A stretch of 63,203 bases of DNA, taken from an uncultured beta proteobacterium (GTDB lineage Bacteria; Pseudomonadota; Gammaproteobacteria; Burkholderiales; Rhodocyclaceae). A program made the position numbers and the translations under genes. The stretch is taken from the NCBI GenBank assembly GCA_903908065.1, contig CAIVQO010000031.1:1-63203 (forward strand). The letters are read 5' to 3'. A model generated the notes under the pieces. The model did no database searches. It saw nothing but the letters and a program-made list of their open reading frames with translations, and was not told the origin of the DNA. This document shows positions 40,775 through 49,078 of this stretch, one piece after another; the first letter of the stretch is position 1; each line of letters opens with the position of its first letter.

Positions 40775-41080
40775 CTACTCGCTCTCCTCGATACGGTAAC
40801 TTGCTTCACGCTGGTGGCGAATCGCCAGGATCAGGACGGCATCGTCTGCCTCTTCGTAGTCGTAGAGCGCGACATAGCCTGTTCGTCCGCGTGAGATCAC
40901 GAGTTCGCGCAGGCCGTGTTCTGCCGGTCGTCCGATCAGGGGGTGACGGCGGAGCAACAGAATCGCCTCCTCAATCAGTTCCGCTGTCGTGGCGGCAGCG
41001 GCGGGATCGGATTCGAGCAGAAACTCGGTGAGTCGGAGCAGATCGCCGAGCGCGTGCGCCGAGTAGCTTAGCCGCGCCAA
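40775..41080 (-). CDS. ParE/RelE-superfamily toxin
   Basis: 101 residues. The fold marks are YSAHALGDLLRLTEFLLESD, LIEEAILLLRRHPLIGRPAEHGLRELVI and GYVALYDYEEADDAVLILAIRHQRE, as in ParE/RelE toxins. The C-terminal RHQRE resembles ParE, the gyrase poison, more than RelE, the mRNA cutter. Its start lies inside the antitoxin gene (13-base overlap), the classic coupled arrangement. Confidence 0.88.
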   Translation of the reverse strand: MARLSYSAHALGDLLRLTEFLLESDPAAAATTAELIEEAILLLRRHPLIGRPAEHGLRELVISRGRTGYVALYDYEEADDAVLILAIRHQREASYRIEESE

Positions 41081-41352
41081 CTGCGTGCCTTGGGCTTGGC
41101 CGGCTTTGTCCCGGCGATGCGGGCCTTGATGTAGGCATGCACTTCTTCAGCGTCGTAGCCTTTGCCTGTCCGGCGCATTTCCTCTCGTGCGGCGAGGGCG
41201 GTTTCGACAAAGGCGGCGCGCTGCTCGGCGGCGGACGCTGCCTGTTCGATGGCGCTCACCATGAAGGCATGGGGTGTGATTCCTGCCCGCTGTGCGATGG
41301 CCGCGGCGCGCTGTTTCAGTTCGGCGGGAAGTTTCAACGAGGTCGTGGTCAT
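41068..41352 (-). CDS. Ribbon-helix-helix antitoxin
   Basis: 94 residues. The N-terminal ribbon-helix-helix (TTTSLKLPAELKQRAAAIAQRAGITPHAFMVSAIEQ) binds DNA as a dimer. The C-terminal half (EMRRTGKGYDAEEVHAYIKARIAG) has the look of a toxin-wrapping ParD-type tail. It precedes and overlaps the toxin gene. Two direct repeats just upstream are candidate operator sites for autoregulation. Confidence 0.88.
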   Translation of the reverse strand: MTTTSLKLPAELKQRAAAIAQRAGITPHAFMVSAIEQAASAAEQRAAFVETALAAREEMRRTGKGYDAEEVHAYIKARIAGTKPAKPKARSWRG

Positions 41353-41370
41353 CTTGGGGACACCAGATAC

Positions 41371-41391
41371 AAGGTGGCACTAAGGTAACAC
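41371..41391. promoter_or_regulatory. Operator-like direct repeats before the antitoxin gene
   Basis: AAGGTGGCAC (41371-41380) and AAGGTAACAC (41382-41391) share AAGGTNNCAC and are 11 bases apart, one helical turn. They start 19 bases upstream of the antitoxin start. Helically phased short repeats are typical ribbon-helix-helix sites. Confidence 0.6.
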
Positions 41392-41407
41392 CAATTGCGG
41401 GCGATGC

Positions 41408-42973
41408 CTAGCGGTGCTGCGCCGGGTAACCGGTGATCTCGCGGATGTCCTGGTAGAGCGGCCGCAGCCGCTCGTACATGCGGCAATACACGCGGCGGTA
41501 GAGGCGGTCGTAGGTGGCGGCGTGGGTCGGGTCGGGATGGAAGACCTGGCCGACGCGGGTCATTTCGCGCACCGCGGTGGCGTAGTCCGGGTGCAGGCCG
41601 AGGCCGACGGCGGCGATGATGGCGGCGCCGAGGCCGCTGGTTTCGTAGAGGTGCGGGCGCTCGGTGGGCAGATTGAAGATGTCGGCGGTGATCTGCAGTG
41701 CGGCGTCGCTTTGCGAGCCGCCGCCGGAAACGCGCAGGCGCTCGATGCGGGTGCCGCCGCGGCGTTCGATGCGTTCCCGGCCTTCGCGCAGGGCGTAGGC
41801 CAGGCCTTCGAGGATGGCGCGGTAGAGATGGGCGCGGGTATGCACTTCGCCGAAGCCGATGATGGCGCCCTTGGCTTCGGGGCCGGGCAGCTTGATGCCG
41901 GGGTTCCAGTAGGGTTGCAGCATCAGGCCCAGGGCGCCGGGCGGCACGGCGTTCACCAGTTCGTCGAACAGGCTTTCGGGGGCGACGCCGCGCGCGCCGG
42001 CCTCCTGCCGTTCAAGCAGGCCGAACTGTTCCTTGAACCAGTTCACCATCCAGAACCCGCGCGTGATTTGGATCTCGGTGTTGTAGTGGCCGGGCAGGGC
42101 GGCGGGGTAGGGCGGGATAAAGCGCGTGGCTTCGAGGTAGTGCGGGGTGCAGGTGTTGATGGTGGCGGCGGTGCCGTAGGAAAGGCAGGCGGTTTCGGGC
42201 GTCAGGCAGCCGGCGCCCAGCACTTCGCAGGCCTTGTCGGCGGCGCCGGAGATCACCGCCAGACCTTCGGGAATGCCGCTGTCACGGGCGGCGGCGGCCG
42301 TGACGCGGCCAAGGATGGCGCCCGCAGGCAGCAATTCCGGCAGCATTTCGCGCTTCAGCGGCAGCACCTGCCACTTCCAGTTCCAGGCATGCGCCCAGCG
42401 CCCGCGCTTGTAGTCGAAGGGGATGTAGCCGACCTGGCTGGCGACCGAGTCGGCATAGCGGCCGGTGAAGCGCCAGTTCAGGTAACCCGAGAGCAGCAGG
42501 AATTTATCGGTGCGCGCCCAGAGCGCCGGCTGCTGGCGGGCGATCCAGTTGGCTTCGGCCTCGCGGGAAAAATAGCGGATGGTGTCGCGCATGCGCACCG
42601 CGCGCAGCGCGATTTCCCACCACCAGGCCAGGCGCGGGTCGGCGTCGCTGCGGCGCTGGTCGAGCCAGAGCATGGCCGGGCGCAGCGGCTGGCCGTGGGC
42701 GTCGAGGTTGATCACGGTGGCGCGCTGGGTGGTGATCACCAGGCCGCGGATGGCGGCCTTGGGCACGGAGGTATTGGCCCACAGGTGCTGGCAGGCCTGG
42801 CACAGTGCGCGCCAGAAATCCTCGGGGTCGTTTTCGACCCAGCCCGGCTCGGGCGACTGGTAGCTGGTGATCTCGACCTGGGCCTTGTCCACCAGGTGGC
42901 CCTGCAGGTCGAAGATCAGGGCGCGCACGCTTTGCGTGCCGTTGTCGATCGCCAGCAGGTAGTCGTTGCTCAT
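41408..42973 (-). CDS. FGGY-family carbohydrate kinase
   Basis: 521 residues. The N-terminal phosphate motif is AIDNGTQSVRALIFD. TPETACLSYGTAATIN and the C-terminal RLRVSGGGSQSDAALQITADIFNLP are FGGY marks. Kinases of this family act on xylulose, ribulose, glycerol and related polyols; the sugar is not clear here and no isomerase or transporter is nearby. An 864-codon antisense frame over the same region is a shadow. Repeat copy K lies between it and the FAA hydrolase gene. Confidence 0.88.
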   Translation of the reverse strand: MSNDYLLAIDNGTQSVRALIFDLQGHLVDKAQVEITSYQSPEPGWVENDPEDFWRALCQACQHLWANTSVPKAAIRGLVITTQRATVINLDAHGQPLRPAMLWLDQRRSDADPRLAWWWEIALRAVRMRDTIRYFSREAEANWIARQQPALWARTDKFLLLSGYLNWRFTGRYADSVASQVGYIPFDYKRGRWAHAWNWKWQVLPLKREMLPELLPAGAILGRVTAAAARDSGIPEGLAVISGAADKACEVLGAGCLTPETACLSYGTAATINTCTPHYLEATRFIPPYPAALPGHYNTEIQITRGFWMVNWFKEQFGLLERQEAGARGVAPESLFDELVNAVPPGALGLMLQPYWNPGIKLPGPEAKGAIIGFGEVHTRAHLYRAILEGLAYALREGRERIERRGGTRIERLRVSGGGSQSDAALQITADIFNLPTERPHLYETSGLGAAIIAAVGLGLHPDYATAVREMTRVGQVFHPDPTHAATYDRLYRRVYCRMYERLRPLYQDIREITGYPAQHR

Positions 42974-43005
42974 CGCGGCGCGGGGAGCGATTCGATGCGC
43001 AAAAT

Positions 43006-43029
43006 CGCCGTGTCGTCAGCGCCGACTTC
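43006..43029 (-). repeat. Dispersed 24-base repeat, copy K (intergenic)
   Basis: 21 of 24 positions match on the minus strand. It is identical over 25 bases to the copy inside rarA 36 kb away. Confidence 0.8.
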
Positions 43030-43039
43030 CGGGCCCGTT

Positions 43040-43879
43040 TCAGCCGGCCGCGACGACGGTCTGCTGTTGTTCGCCGAGGCCCTCGACGGCCAGGCGCAGG
43101 CGGTCGCCGGGCTGCAGGTAGTTGCCGCTACCCATGCCGACGCCCTGTGGCGTACCGGTGCAGATCACGTCGCCGGGCAGCAGGGTCATGAACTGCGAGA
43201 CATAGCTGACGATGTGGGCGCAGCCAAAGATCATGTCGGCGGTGTTGGAGTCCTGGCGCTTTTCGCCATTCACCTCCAGCCACAGGCGCAGGGCCTGCGG
43301 GTCGGGCACTTCGTCGCGCGTCACCAGCCAGGGGCCGAGCGGGCCGAAGCTGTCGCAACCCTTGCCCTTGTCCCACTGGCCGCCGCGCTCGATCTGGAAG
43401 GCGCGCTCGGAGACGTCATTGAAGGTGCAGTAGCCGGCGACGTGCTTCAGCGCATTGCCTTCGGCGACATGGCGGGTTTCGCGGCCGATGACGATGGCGA
43501 GTTCGATTTCGTAGTCGAGCTTGCTGCTGCCGATCGGCTGGATGATGCCGTCGTCGGGGCCGGTGAGGCAGGTGGTGGCCTTCATGAACATCACCGGCTC
43601 GGTGGGGATGGCCATGCCGGCCTCGATGGCGTGGGCGCGGTAGTTGAGGCCGATGCCGACGATCTTGGAGATGCCGGTGAAGGGCACACCCAGGCGCGGC
43701 TTGCCCTTGACCTTGGGCAGCGTCGCCGGGTCGATGGCGCGCAGGCGCTTCTGCCCGGCGTCGGACAGCTCGTTCCAGCCGATGTCGGCGACATGGGCCG
43801 AAAGGTCGCGCAGTGTTCCGTCGGCGGCGATCAGGCCGGGCTTTTCGCGGCCCTTGGGGCCGAAGCGGACGAGCTTCAT
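43040..43879 (-). CDS. Fumarylacetoacetate hydrolase-family protein
   Basis: 279 residues from the ATG at 43879, with GGGAGCA upstream. The catalytic core has IVGIGLNYRAHAIEAG, KLDYEIELAIVIGR (acidic metal ligands) and GPWLVTRDEVPDPQALRLWLEVNGE, ending GDVICTGTPQGVGMG. Members cleave or hydrate 2-oxo acids (for example ureidoglycolate or diketo-deoxy acids); the exact substrate is uncertain. It lies between rhlE upstream and the FGGY kinase, all on the minus strand. Confidence 0.9.
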   Translation of the reverse strand: MKLVRFGPKGREKPGLIAADGTLRDLSAHVADIGWNELSDAGQKRLRAIDPATLPKVKGKPRLGVPFTGISKIVGIGLNYRAHAIEAGMAIPTEPVMFMKATTCLTGPDDGIIQPIGSSKLDYEIELAIVIGRETRHVAEGNALKHVAGYCTFNDVSERAFQIERGGQWDKGKGCDSFGPLGPWLVTRDEVPDPQALRLWLEVNGEKRQDSNTADMIFGCAHIVSYVSQFMTLLPGDVICTGTPQGVGMGSGNYLQPGDRLRLAVEGLGEQQQTVVAAG

Positions 43880-43898
43880 GGCGTGCTCCCTGGGTGGG

Positions 43899-45476
43899 TC
43901 AGGCTTTCCTGCCGAGGCCGCCGAGCAGGGCGGCGACAGGGCGTTGCGGACGGCTGGGCGCGGGCTGCTTGGCGGCCGGGGCCTCGCCGCCGGCGGTCGG
44001 CTTGTTGACGTAAGGCTTGTTGGGGTCGAAGTCGAGCTTGGGCAGGCGCGGGTCGAGGCGCGGCACATGGGCGGCCGGGCTGGGCAGTTCGCGCCCGGCG
44101 GGCTTGCTGCCGTCGAGCGTCAGCGCGCGGTCGCGTTCGCGGGCTTTCTCGCGCGCGCGTTCGAGGTGTTCGCGCTTGTGGCCGTGGTTGCTCGGTGCGC
44201 GCTCCACCGGTGCCGAAACCAGGTCGGCGAAGCCGCTGATCTCGACGCGCTCGATCTTGCGCTTGATCAGCTTTTCGATGTCGGCCAGGCGCTGGGTTTC
44301 CTCGGGGGCGAACAGCGAGGTGGCGTCGCCGTGCTTGCCGGCGCGGCCGGTGCGGCCGATGCGATGCACGTAGTCTTCGGCGGTGTGCGGCAGCTCGTAG
44401 TTGATCACGTGCGGCAGGTCGTCGATGTCGAGGCCGCGCGCGGCGACGTCGGTGGCCACCAGCACGCGCACCTTGCCCGACTTGAAGCCTTCCAGCGCCT
44501 CGGTGCGCTGCTGCTGGTTCTTGTCGCCGTGGATGGCGTCGGCGGCGATGCCCTGGCGTTCGAGGTAATGCGCGAGGCGGCTGGTGCCGAACTTGGTGCC
44601 GACGAAGACCAGCACCTGCTTGTTGGCGTCGTCGTGGGTCAAGAGGTGCACCAGCAGGCTGCGCTTGAGGTCGCTGGCGACCGGATAGACGCGGTGGGTG
44701 ATGGTTTCCGACACGGCATTGCGACGCGCCACCTCGATCAGCTGCGGCGACTTCAGCATGCTGTCGGCAAGGTTCTTGATCTCGTTGGAGAAGGTGGCGG
44801 AGAACAGCAGGCTCTGGCGCTCCTTGGGCAGCATGGCGAGGATGCGCTTGATGTCGGGGATGAAGCCCATGTCCAGCATGCGGTCGGCTTCGTCGAGCAC
44901 CAGCACCTCGACCTGGGCGAAGGAGACGCTCTTCTGCTCGACGTGGTCGAGCAGGCGGCCCGGCGTGGCGACGACGATCTCGCGGCCCTCGCGCAGTTGG
45001 GCGATCTGCGGCTTGATGTCCACGCCGCCGTAGATGCAGACCGAGCGCAGCGGCACGTACTTGCTGTAGGTGACAACGTTTTCATGCACCTGCATTGCCA
45101 GCTCGCGGGTCGGCGCCAGGATCAGGGCGCGCACCGGATGGCGCGCGGGCGAGGGCGAATTGCTGGCGTGGCGCGCCAGGCGCTGCAGCAGCGGCAGGGT
45201 GAAGCCGGCGGTCTTGCCGGTGCCGGTCTGGGCGCCGCCCATGACGTCCTTGCCGGCCAGCACGGTGGGAATGGCCTGGGCCTGGATCGGCGTCGGGTGG
45301 GTGTAGCCGGCGTCCTTGACGGCGCGCAGCAGCTCGGGCAGCAGGCCGAGGTCGTCGAAGCTGACCGTGGGTGCCTGCGGTGCCTGGGGTGGTTCGGAAG
45401 TCGGCGCTGGCGGCACGGCGGCTGCAGCGGCGTCGACGGAAATGGGAGAGGTACTGCCGGTGTCGTTAGCTTCCAA
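43899..45476 (-). CDS. rhlE: DEAD-box RNA helicase RhlE
   Basis: 525 residues from a TTG at 45476 with AGGAG five bases upstream. Helicase motifs in order: Q motif HPTPIQAQAIP, AQTGTGKT, PTRELA, TPGR, LDEADRM, SAT, and HRIGRTGRAG. The C-terminal 150 residues are basic and low-complexity, typical of RhlE. It acts in ribosome assembly and RNA turnover. The N-terminal 40 residues before the Q motif are Ala/Pro-rich and hold repeat copy L, read as AVPPAPTS. Confidence 0.95.
   Translation of the reverse strand: MEANDTGSTSPISVDAAAAAVPPAPTSEPPQAPQAPTVSFDDLGLLPELLRAVKDAGYTHPTPIQAQAIPTVLAGKDVMGGAQTGTGKTAGFTLPLLQRLARHASNSPSPARHPVRALILAPTRELAMQVHENVVTYSKYVPLRSVCIYGGVDIKPQIAQLREGREIVVATPGRLLDHVEQKSVSFAQVEVLVLDEADRMLDMGFIPDIKRILAMLPKERQSLLFSATFSNEIKNLADSMLKSPQLIEVARRNAVSETITHRVYPVASDLKRSLLVHLLTHDDANKQVLVFVGTKFGTSRLAHYLERQGIAADAIHGDKNQQQRTEALEGFKSGKVRVLVATDVAARGLDIDDLPHVINYELPHTAEDYVHRIGRTGRAGKHGDATSLFAPEETQRLADIEKLIKRKIERVEISGFADLVSAPVERAPSNHGHKREHLERAREKARERDRALTLDGSKPAGRELPSPAAHVPRLDPRLPKLDFDPNKPYVNKPTAGGEAPAAKQPAPSRPQRPVAALLGGLGRKA
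45397..45420 (+). repeat. Dispersed 24-base repeat, copy L (rhlE N-terminal linker)
   Basis: 23 of 24 positions match. It is read on the opposite strand as AVPPAPTS, in the same frame as copies C and M. Confidence 0.85.
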
Positions 45477-45626
45477 TGGAACTCCTGAATCGGCCCGCCC
45501 CTTGCGGGGAACCGGTTCAGGCGGCGAAGCGCTTGAGGGATTTGCGGCGGATTGCCGAAGCGGGCGCCAACCGGCAGGGCGCACAGGGGCCGTATTGTAT
45601 TACAGGCGCGCCGGGCGGCCGGCAGT

Positions 45627-46328
45627 CTATTTCAGCAAGCCCTTGATCGCGCTGCCGGCCTTGTCGAGCGCCTCGCCGGTGGATTTCTTCAGGCGGTCGA
45701 AATTGGCCGAGACGCTGAGCCGGGCCTTCAACGCATTGGTGATTTCCTGGCCGAGCTCACCGGGCGTGACGCCTCCCTTGGCCTTGCCCACATTCTTGAG
45801 CGAAATGTCGGGCAGCGGAATGCTGATCGTCTTGCCGCCCATGAAGGCGGCGCTGGCCTGGGCCTGGGCATTGCAGATGGTCAGTTCCTCGATGATCAGG
45901 CGGGTGCCGCCCTGCGTCTTCTTCTGCGGCCCCAGGTAGGTGGCGATGTTCTTCTGGATGGCATCGAAGTTGGTCATCACCTCGCCCTTTTCGTAGATCA
46001 CGTTGGGCTTGTCGATCACCAGCAGGCGCACCACGATGGCATCCTGGGTCAGCGTGGCCAGGTCCACATCGAGTTCGATGCGTTCGACGCGCAAGGCATG
46101 CGCGGTCTTGAAGCCCTTCGGGTTGCCGACGAAGAGGCCGCTGATCACGCCCTTGCCGTTTTTTGCATGGATCTCGACATGCTCGACGCCTACCCTGGCC
46201 TGGGTCATGGCGCTGCCGTGCTGGGTAATTGCCGCCGCGACCAGCTCGTCAAGATTGTCGGAAAGCCAGTAAAGGGCGCCGACCCCGAGCAGGGCAAGAA
46301 CCAGCAGCGGATAGAGATACTTCTTCAC
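45627..46328 (-). CDS. Membrane-anchored AsmA-like protein of unknown function
   Basis: 233 residues. One N-terminal helix (residues 5-22) is followed by a periplasmic domain with beta-strand repeats (RVGVEHVEIHAKNGKGVISGLFVGNP, IELDVDLATL, VVRLLVIDKPNVIYEKG) that recall AsmA/DUF748 proteins. The C-terminal AKARLSVS-type helix with KKSTGEALDKAGSAIKGLL is amphipathic. The function is unknown. It is a single gene; the MarR terminator lies just upstream. Confidence 0.65.
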   Translation of the reverse strand: MKKYLYPLLVLALLGVGALYWLSDNLDELVAAAITQHGSAMTQARVGVEHVEIHAKNGKGVISGLFVGNPKGFKTAHALRVERIELDVDLATLTQDAIVVRLLVIDKPNVIYEKGEVMTNFDAIQKNIATYLGPQKKTQGGTRLIIEELTICNAQAQASAAFMGGKTISIPLPDISLKNVGKAKGGVTPGELGQEITNALKARLSVSANFDRLKKSTGEALDKAGSAIKGLLK

Positions 46329-46372
46329 GTGCGACTCACTCGTTTCCCGCTACAAGCATAGTCCCAAAGCAA

Positions 46373-46398
46373 GAAAAAAGCGCGCTCGCGGCGCGCTT
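46373..46398 (-). terminator. Rho-independent terminator of the marR-like gene
   Basis: On the minus strand AAGCGCGC, a 5-base loop and GCGCGCTT are followed by a run of T. It lies 27 bases after the regulator's stop. Confidence 0.88.
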
Positions 46399-46424
46399 AT
46401 GACGAAGGGTATAGGCCGGCGGAA

Positions 46425-46916
46425 TCAGCGCTTGGCGGCCGCCTTGGCGGCACTGGTCTTGAGCGCGGCGAGCAGGTCGTAGAGCTCGTCGCGCTGGGTT
46501 TCGCTCATGCCGGAAAAGAGGCCGACCATCCAATCTTCATGCGCTTCGGCCATGCGGCGGAAGCTCTTGCGCCCCTCGGCGGTCAGCTTCACGATGTAGG
46601 CGCGGCGGTCCTTGGGGCTGTCCTCGCGCACCACCAGGCCTTCGCGCACCAGCTGGTCGGTAATGCCGGTGACGTTGCCGCCGGTGACCATCATGCGCTT
46701 GGAAAGCTCGCCCATCTTGAGCCCTTGCGGCGAGCGTTCGAGCTGGGACATCAGGTCGAAGCGCGGCAGCGTGATGTCGAAATCGCTGCGCAGCCGGGCG
46801 CGAACATGGTTTTCGATCAGGTTGGTGCAGGCCAACATGCGCAGCCAGAGGCGCAAGTCCTTGGCGTGTTCTGCGGTGGCGCGGGTTTCGCTGTCCGGTA
46901 TGGTGTTTTTCGACAT
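46425..46916 (-). CDS. MarR-family transcriptional regulator
   Basis: 163 residues. The winged helix has LPRFDLMSQLERSPQGLKMGELSKRMMVTGGNVTGITDQLVREGLVVREDSPKDRRAYIVKLT, with the DxRxxxV wing motif. It is probably a repressor of aromatic or multidrug genes, but its target is unknown; both neighbours look unrelated. A dyad in the AT-rich 5' region is a candidate autoregulatory site. A Lys/Ala-rich tail ends the protein. Confidence 0.9.
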   Translation of the reverse strand: MSKNTIPDSETRATAEHAKDLRLWLRMLACTNLIENHVRARLRSDFDITLPRFDLMSQLERSPQGLKMGELSKRMMVTGGNVTGITDQLVREGLVVREDSPKDRRAYIVKLTAEGRKSFRRMAEAHEDWMVGLFSGMSETQRDELYDLLAALKTSAAKAAAKR

Positions 46917-46949
46917 GGTTGCATGACGCTCGGGAAGCGCCGCTGTATG

Positions 46950-46972
46950 GATATTTGCAGCCTTAAAATATC
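46950..46972. promoter_or_regulatory. Dyad upstream of the marR-like gene
   Basis: The inverted repeat GATATTT (46950-46956) and AAATATC (46966-46972) has a 9-base spacer and lies 34 bases before the regulator's start. AT-rich dyads of this size are usual MarR operators. Confidence 0.55.
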
Positions 46973-47069
46973 AAAAGCGGGGCATTTCCGCAATGTACCG
47001 GATCAATTTCGGTGGAATTTTTAACCGGTAGCGGCAATCGGCGCGCCGAAGCATCCTGGCGCTGAGGGC

Positions 47070-47531
47070 TCAGGGCAGTTCGGGATCGATCACGCTGCGC
47101 AGGATGGCCTCGTTGCGGCCGCCACGCTCGCGGCCGGAAAACCACCAGACGGCGCCCTTGCGCACCGAGATCCCGAGTTCCTCGCCCGCCAGCAGCAGGC
47201 CGGCCGCCTCGCCCAGGCAGGGCTGGTGGCCCACCAGCAGCACCGTGCCCCGGTGCTTGGGCCATCCCGCTGCCCGGAGCAGATCCGCGGCGCTGGCCCC
47301 GGGGGCGATCAGCGGTTCGATTTCATAGGCGGCGCCAAGGGCGTCGGCGGTTTCGCGCGTGCGCCGGGCCGGGCTGACCAGGATGCGACGCTGCTCGGGC
47401 AGGCGTTCCAGCAGCCAGCGCGCCAGCTTCTTCGCCTGTTTGTGACCGCGTCGGGTGAGCGGCCGCTCCAGGTCGGGCAGGCTGCCGTCGGCATCGACGG
47501 CCTCGGCGTGACGCCAGAGAATCAGATCCAT
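47070..47531 (-). CDS. sixA: Phosphohistidine phosphatase SixA
   Basis: 153 residues, histidine phosphatase (RHG) superfamily. The N-terminal LWRHAEA holds the catalytic His, with RPLTRRGHKQAKKLARWL, SPARRTRETADAL and VGHQPCL. SixA removes phosphate from His on HPt or phosphotransferase proteins. It is the last gene of a probable operon after the CYTH/CHAD gene (44 bases), a pairing that suggests phosphate or polyphosphate-linked signalling (inference). Confidence 0.9.
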   Translation of the reverse strand: MDLILWRHAEAVDADGSLPDLERPLTRRGHKQAKKLARWLLERLPEQRRILVSPARRTRETADALGAAYEIEPLIAPGASAADLLRAAGWPKHRGTVLLVGHQPCLGEAAGLLLAGEELGISVRKGAVWWFSGRERGGRNEAILRSVIDPELP

Positions 47532-47575
47532 GGGGGCTTCCTTGGGAGTTCAGGTAGTGGGCTCAGCTTGGGTGT

Positions 47576-49066
47576 TCAGGACAGGCGCAGGCGGGCCAAG
47601 CGCGGCAGCATTGCGGCGGCCTCGGCCAGCAGGCCGGCGTGGCGCGTGCCGTGCCAGCCGCCGACCAGGGCGACGGCTTCGCGCAGATCCGCGTCGTGCC
47701 CGGCGCACTGCGAGAGCAGCACGCCGGCATTGGCTAGGTCATTGAGGCGGCCCAGGCAGTCCTGGGCTTTCGCCAGGCGGCCGTGCAGCCGGTGCGGCTT
47801 GCCGCGTGCGGCCGGCGCAGCGAGGAACTCGATGGCGTAGCGCAGGCGCTTGATGCCGATGCGCAGCGCATGCAGGGTGGCCGGATCGTCGCAGCGCGCC
47901 GCGGCGGCGAGGCGGCGCACGCGGCGGACGAGATGGCGGAGGCGGCGGGCCGCGAAGGCGGCCAAGCTCTCTTCGGTGGCGGCGGGTGGCAGCTGGGGGT
48001 GCAGTGTTTGCAGCGCCCCGAGCAGCAGGCGCCCATAGGCGGGAGCCGCCAGCATGGCGAGTACCGTGCCGCGCACGCCATAACGCTGGTTGGTGATCTG
48101 GCCGGCCAGCGCGGCGAGGCGTGGCTCGCCCGGCAGCGCCGCCTGCACCGGGGCGACGACTTCGCCGAGCAGCACGTCGAGGTCGCGCGCTTCGCCCAGC
48201 TGCCGCGTCAATCCGGCCATCGGCAAGCGCAGGGCCTCGCGCAGGTCCGGCGGCAGCACCGGACGGAACAGGCGCAGGGCGGCCCGCAAGCGTCGTGTCG
48301 CGACCCGCATCTGGTGGATGTATTCGACATCCTCGCTGTGCAGCGCGCCGTGGTGGTTCTGCTGGAGGTGTTCGAGGCAGGCCAGGGCAATGCGGCAGAA
48401 AGCGGCGAAGGGCGTTAGCCCGTGATCGAGGCTGATCGCGTTCGCCTTGACCGGCGCCGGCGCCACGCCGCTGTGCAGCCGGTAGCCGCGCTCGGCCTTG
48501 GACAGCACCGCCGGCGTCAGGGCGATGCGCTCGGCCAGCTCGCCGGCCAGGTCGAACAAGGCCTGCACCGGCGCGCCCGCCAGTTCCAGTTCGAGCTCGG
48601 AGATCGGCTCGCGCCGGCCATCGGCGATGACCCAGCCGCGGTCCAGGGTCAACAGCACGGCTCCGCCCGCTGCGGGCAGCTGCCAGGTGCTGCGGCGGAA
48701 GCGGGTCTCGCAGACCGGCACGATGCGCGCCAGCAGCCGCGGCCGTTCAAGCCAGGCACGCAGGTCCGTGTGCTCGATGGCCGAGAAATCGAAGTGGCCG
48801 CGATACGGGGTTTCCCATTCCGGCCGGCTGGAAAGTCCGGCGGCGGCGGTGCCGGCGAGCTTTACCGTCTGCAGCCAGAGCTTGCCCTGGCGCCGCAGCC
48901 GCAGGGCGATGCCGTGCCGGCGCAGCGACAGGTCGCCGGTGTCGTAATAGATGTTGTCGAGCGTTTCAGTGTGGCGCGCCGTGGCGCGCTTGAGCAGAGG
49001 GTGGCGCAGGAAACGGGCCTGGTGGGCTTCATCGAGTGCAAGCTTGAGTTCGACTTCCTCGCCCAT
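47576..49066 (-). CDS. CYTH-CHAD domain protein (triphosphatase-like)
   Basis: 496 residues. The N-terminal CYTH domain starts with the ExExK signature (Glu4, Glu6, Lys8) and continues with DNIYYDTGDLSLRRHGIALRLRRQG. The C-terminal CHAD domain (about 220-490) is rich in His, Arg and Leu (YIHQMRVATRRLRAALRLFRPVL) and fits polyphosphate binding. Such fusions are inorganic triphosphatases such as YgiF. It starts 12 bases after the MacB permease gene on the same strand. Confidence 0.92.
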   Translation of the reverse strand: MGEEVELKLALDEAHQARFLRHPLLKRATARHTETLDNIYYDTGDLSLRRHGIALRLRRQGKLWLQTVKLAGTAAAGLSSRPEWETPYRGHFDFSAIEHTDLRAWLERPRLLARIVPVCETRFRRSTWQLPAAGGAVLLTLDRGWVIADGRREPISELELELAGAPVQALFDLAGELAERIALTPAVLSKAERGYRLHSGVAPAPVKANAISLDHGLTPFAAFCRIALACLEHLQQNHHGALHSEDVEYIHQMRVATRRLRAALRLFRPVLPPDLREALRLPMAGLTRQLGEARDLDVLLGEVVAPVQAALPGEPRLAALAGQITNQRYGVRGTVLAMLAAPAYGRLLLGALQTLHPQLPPAATEESLAAFAARRLRHLVRRVRRLAAAARCDDPATLHALRIGIKRLRYAIEFLAAPAARGKPHRLHGRLAKAQDCLGRLNDLANAGVLLSQCAGHDADLREAVALVGGWHGTRHAGLLAEAAAMLPRLARLRLS

Positions 49067-49078
49067 TTCGTCGCCCGG

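Noticed and set aside
41414-44008. 864-codon plus-strand frame
   Set aside because: Antisense of the FGGY kinase and FAA hydrolase genes, with no recognisable motif.
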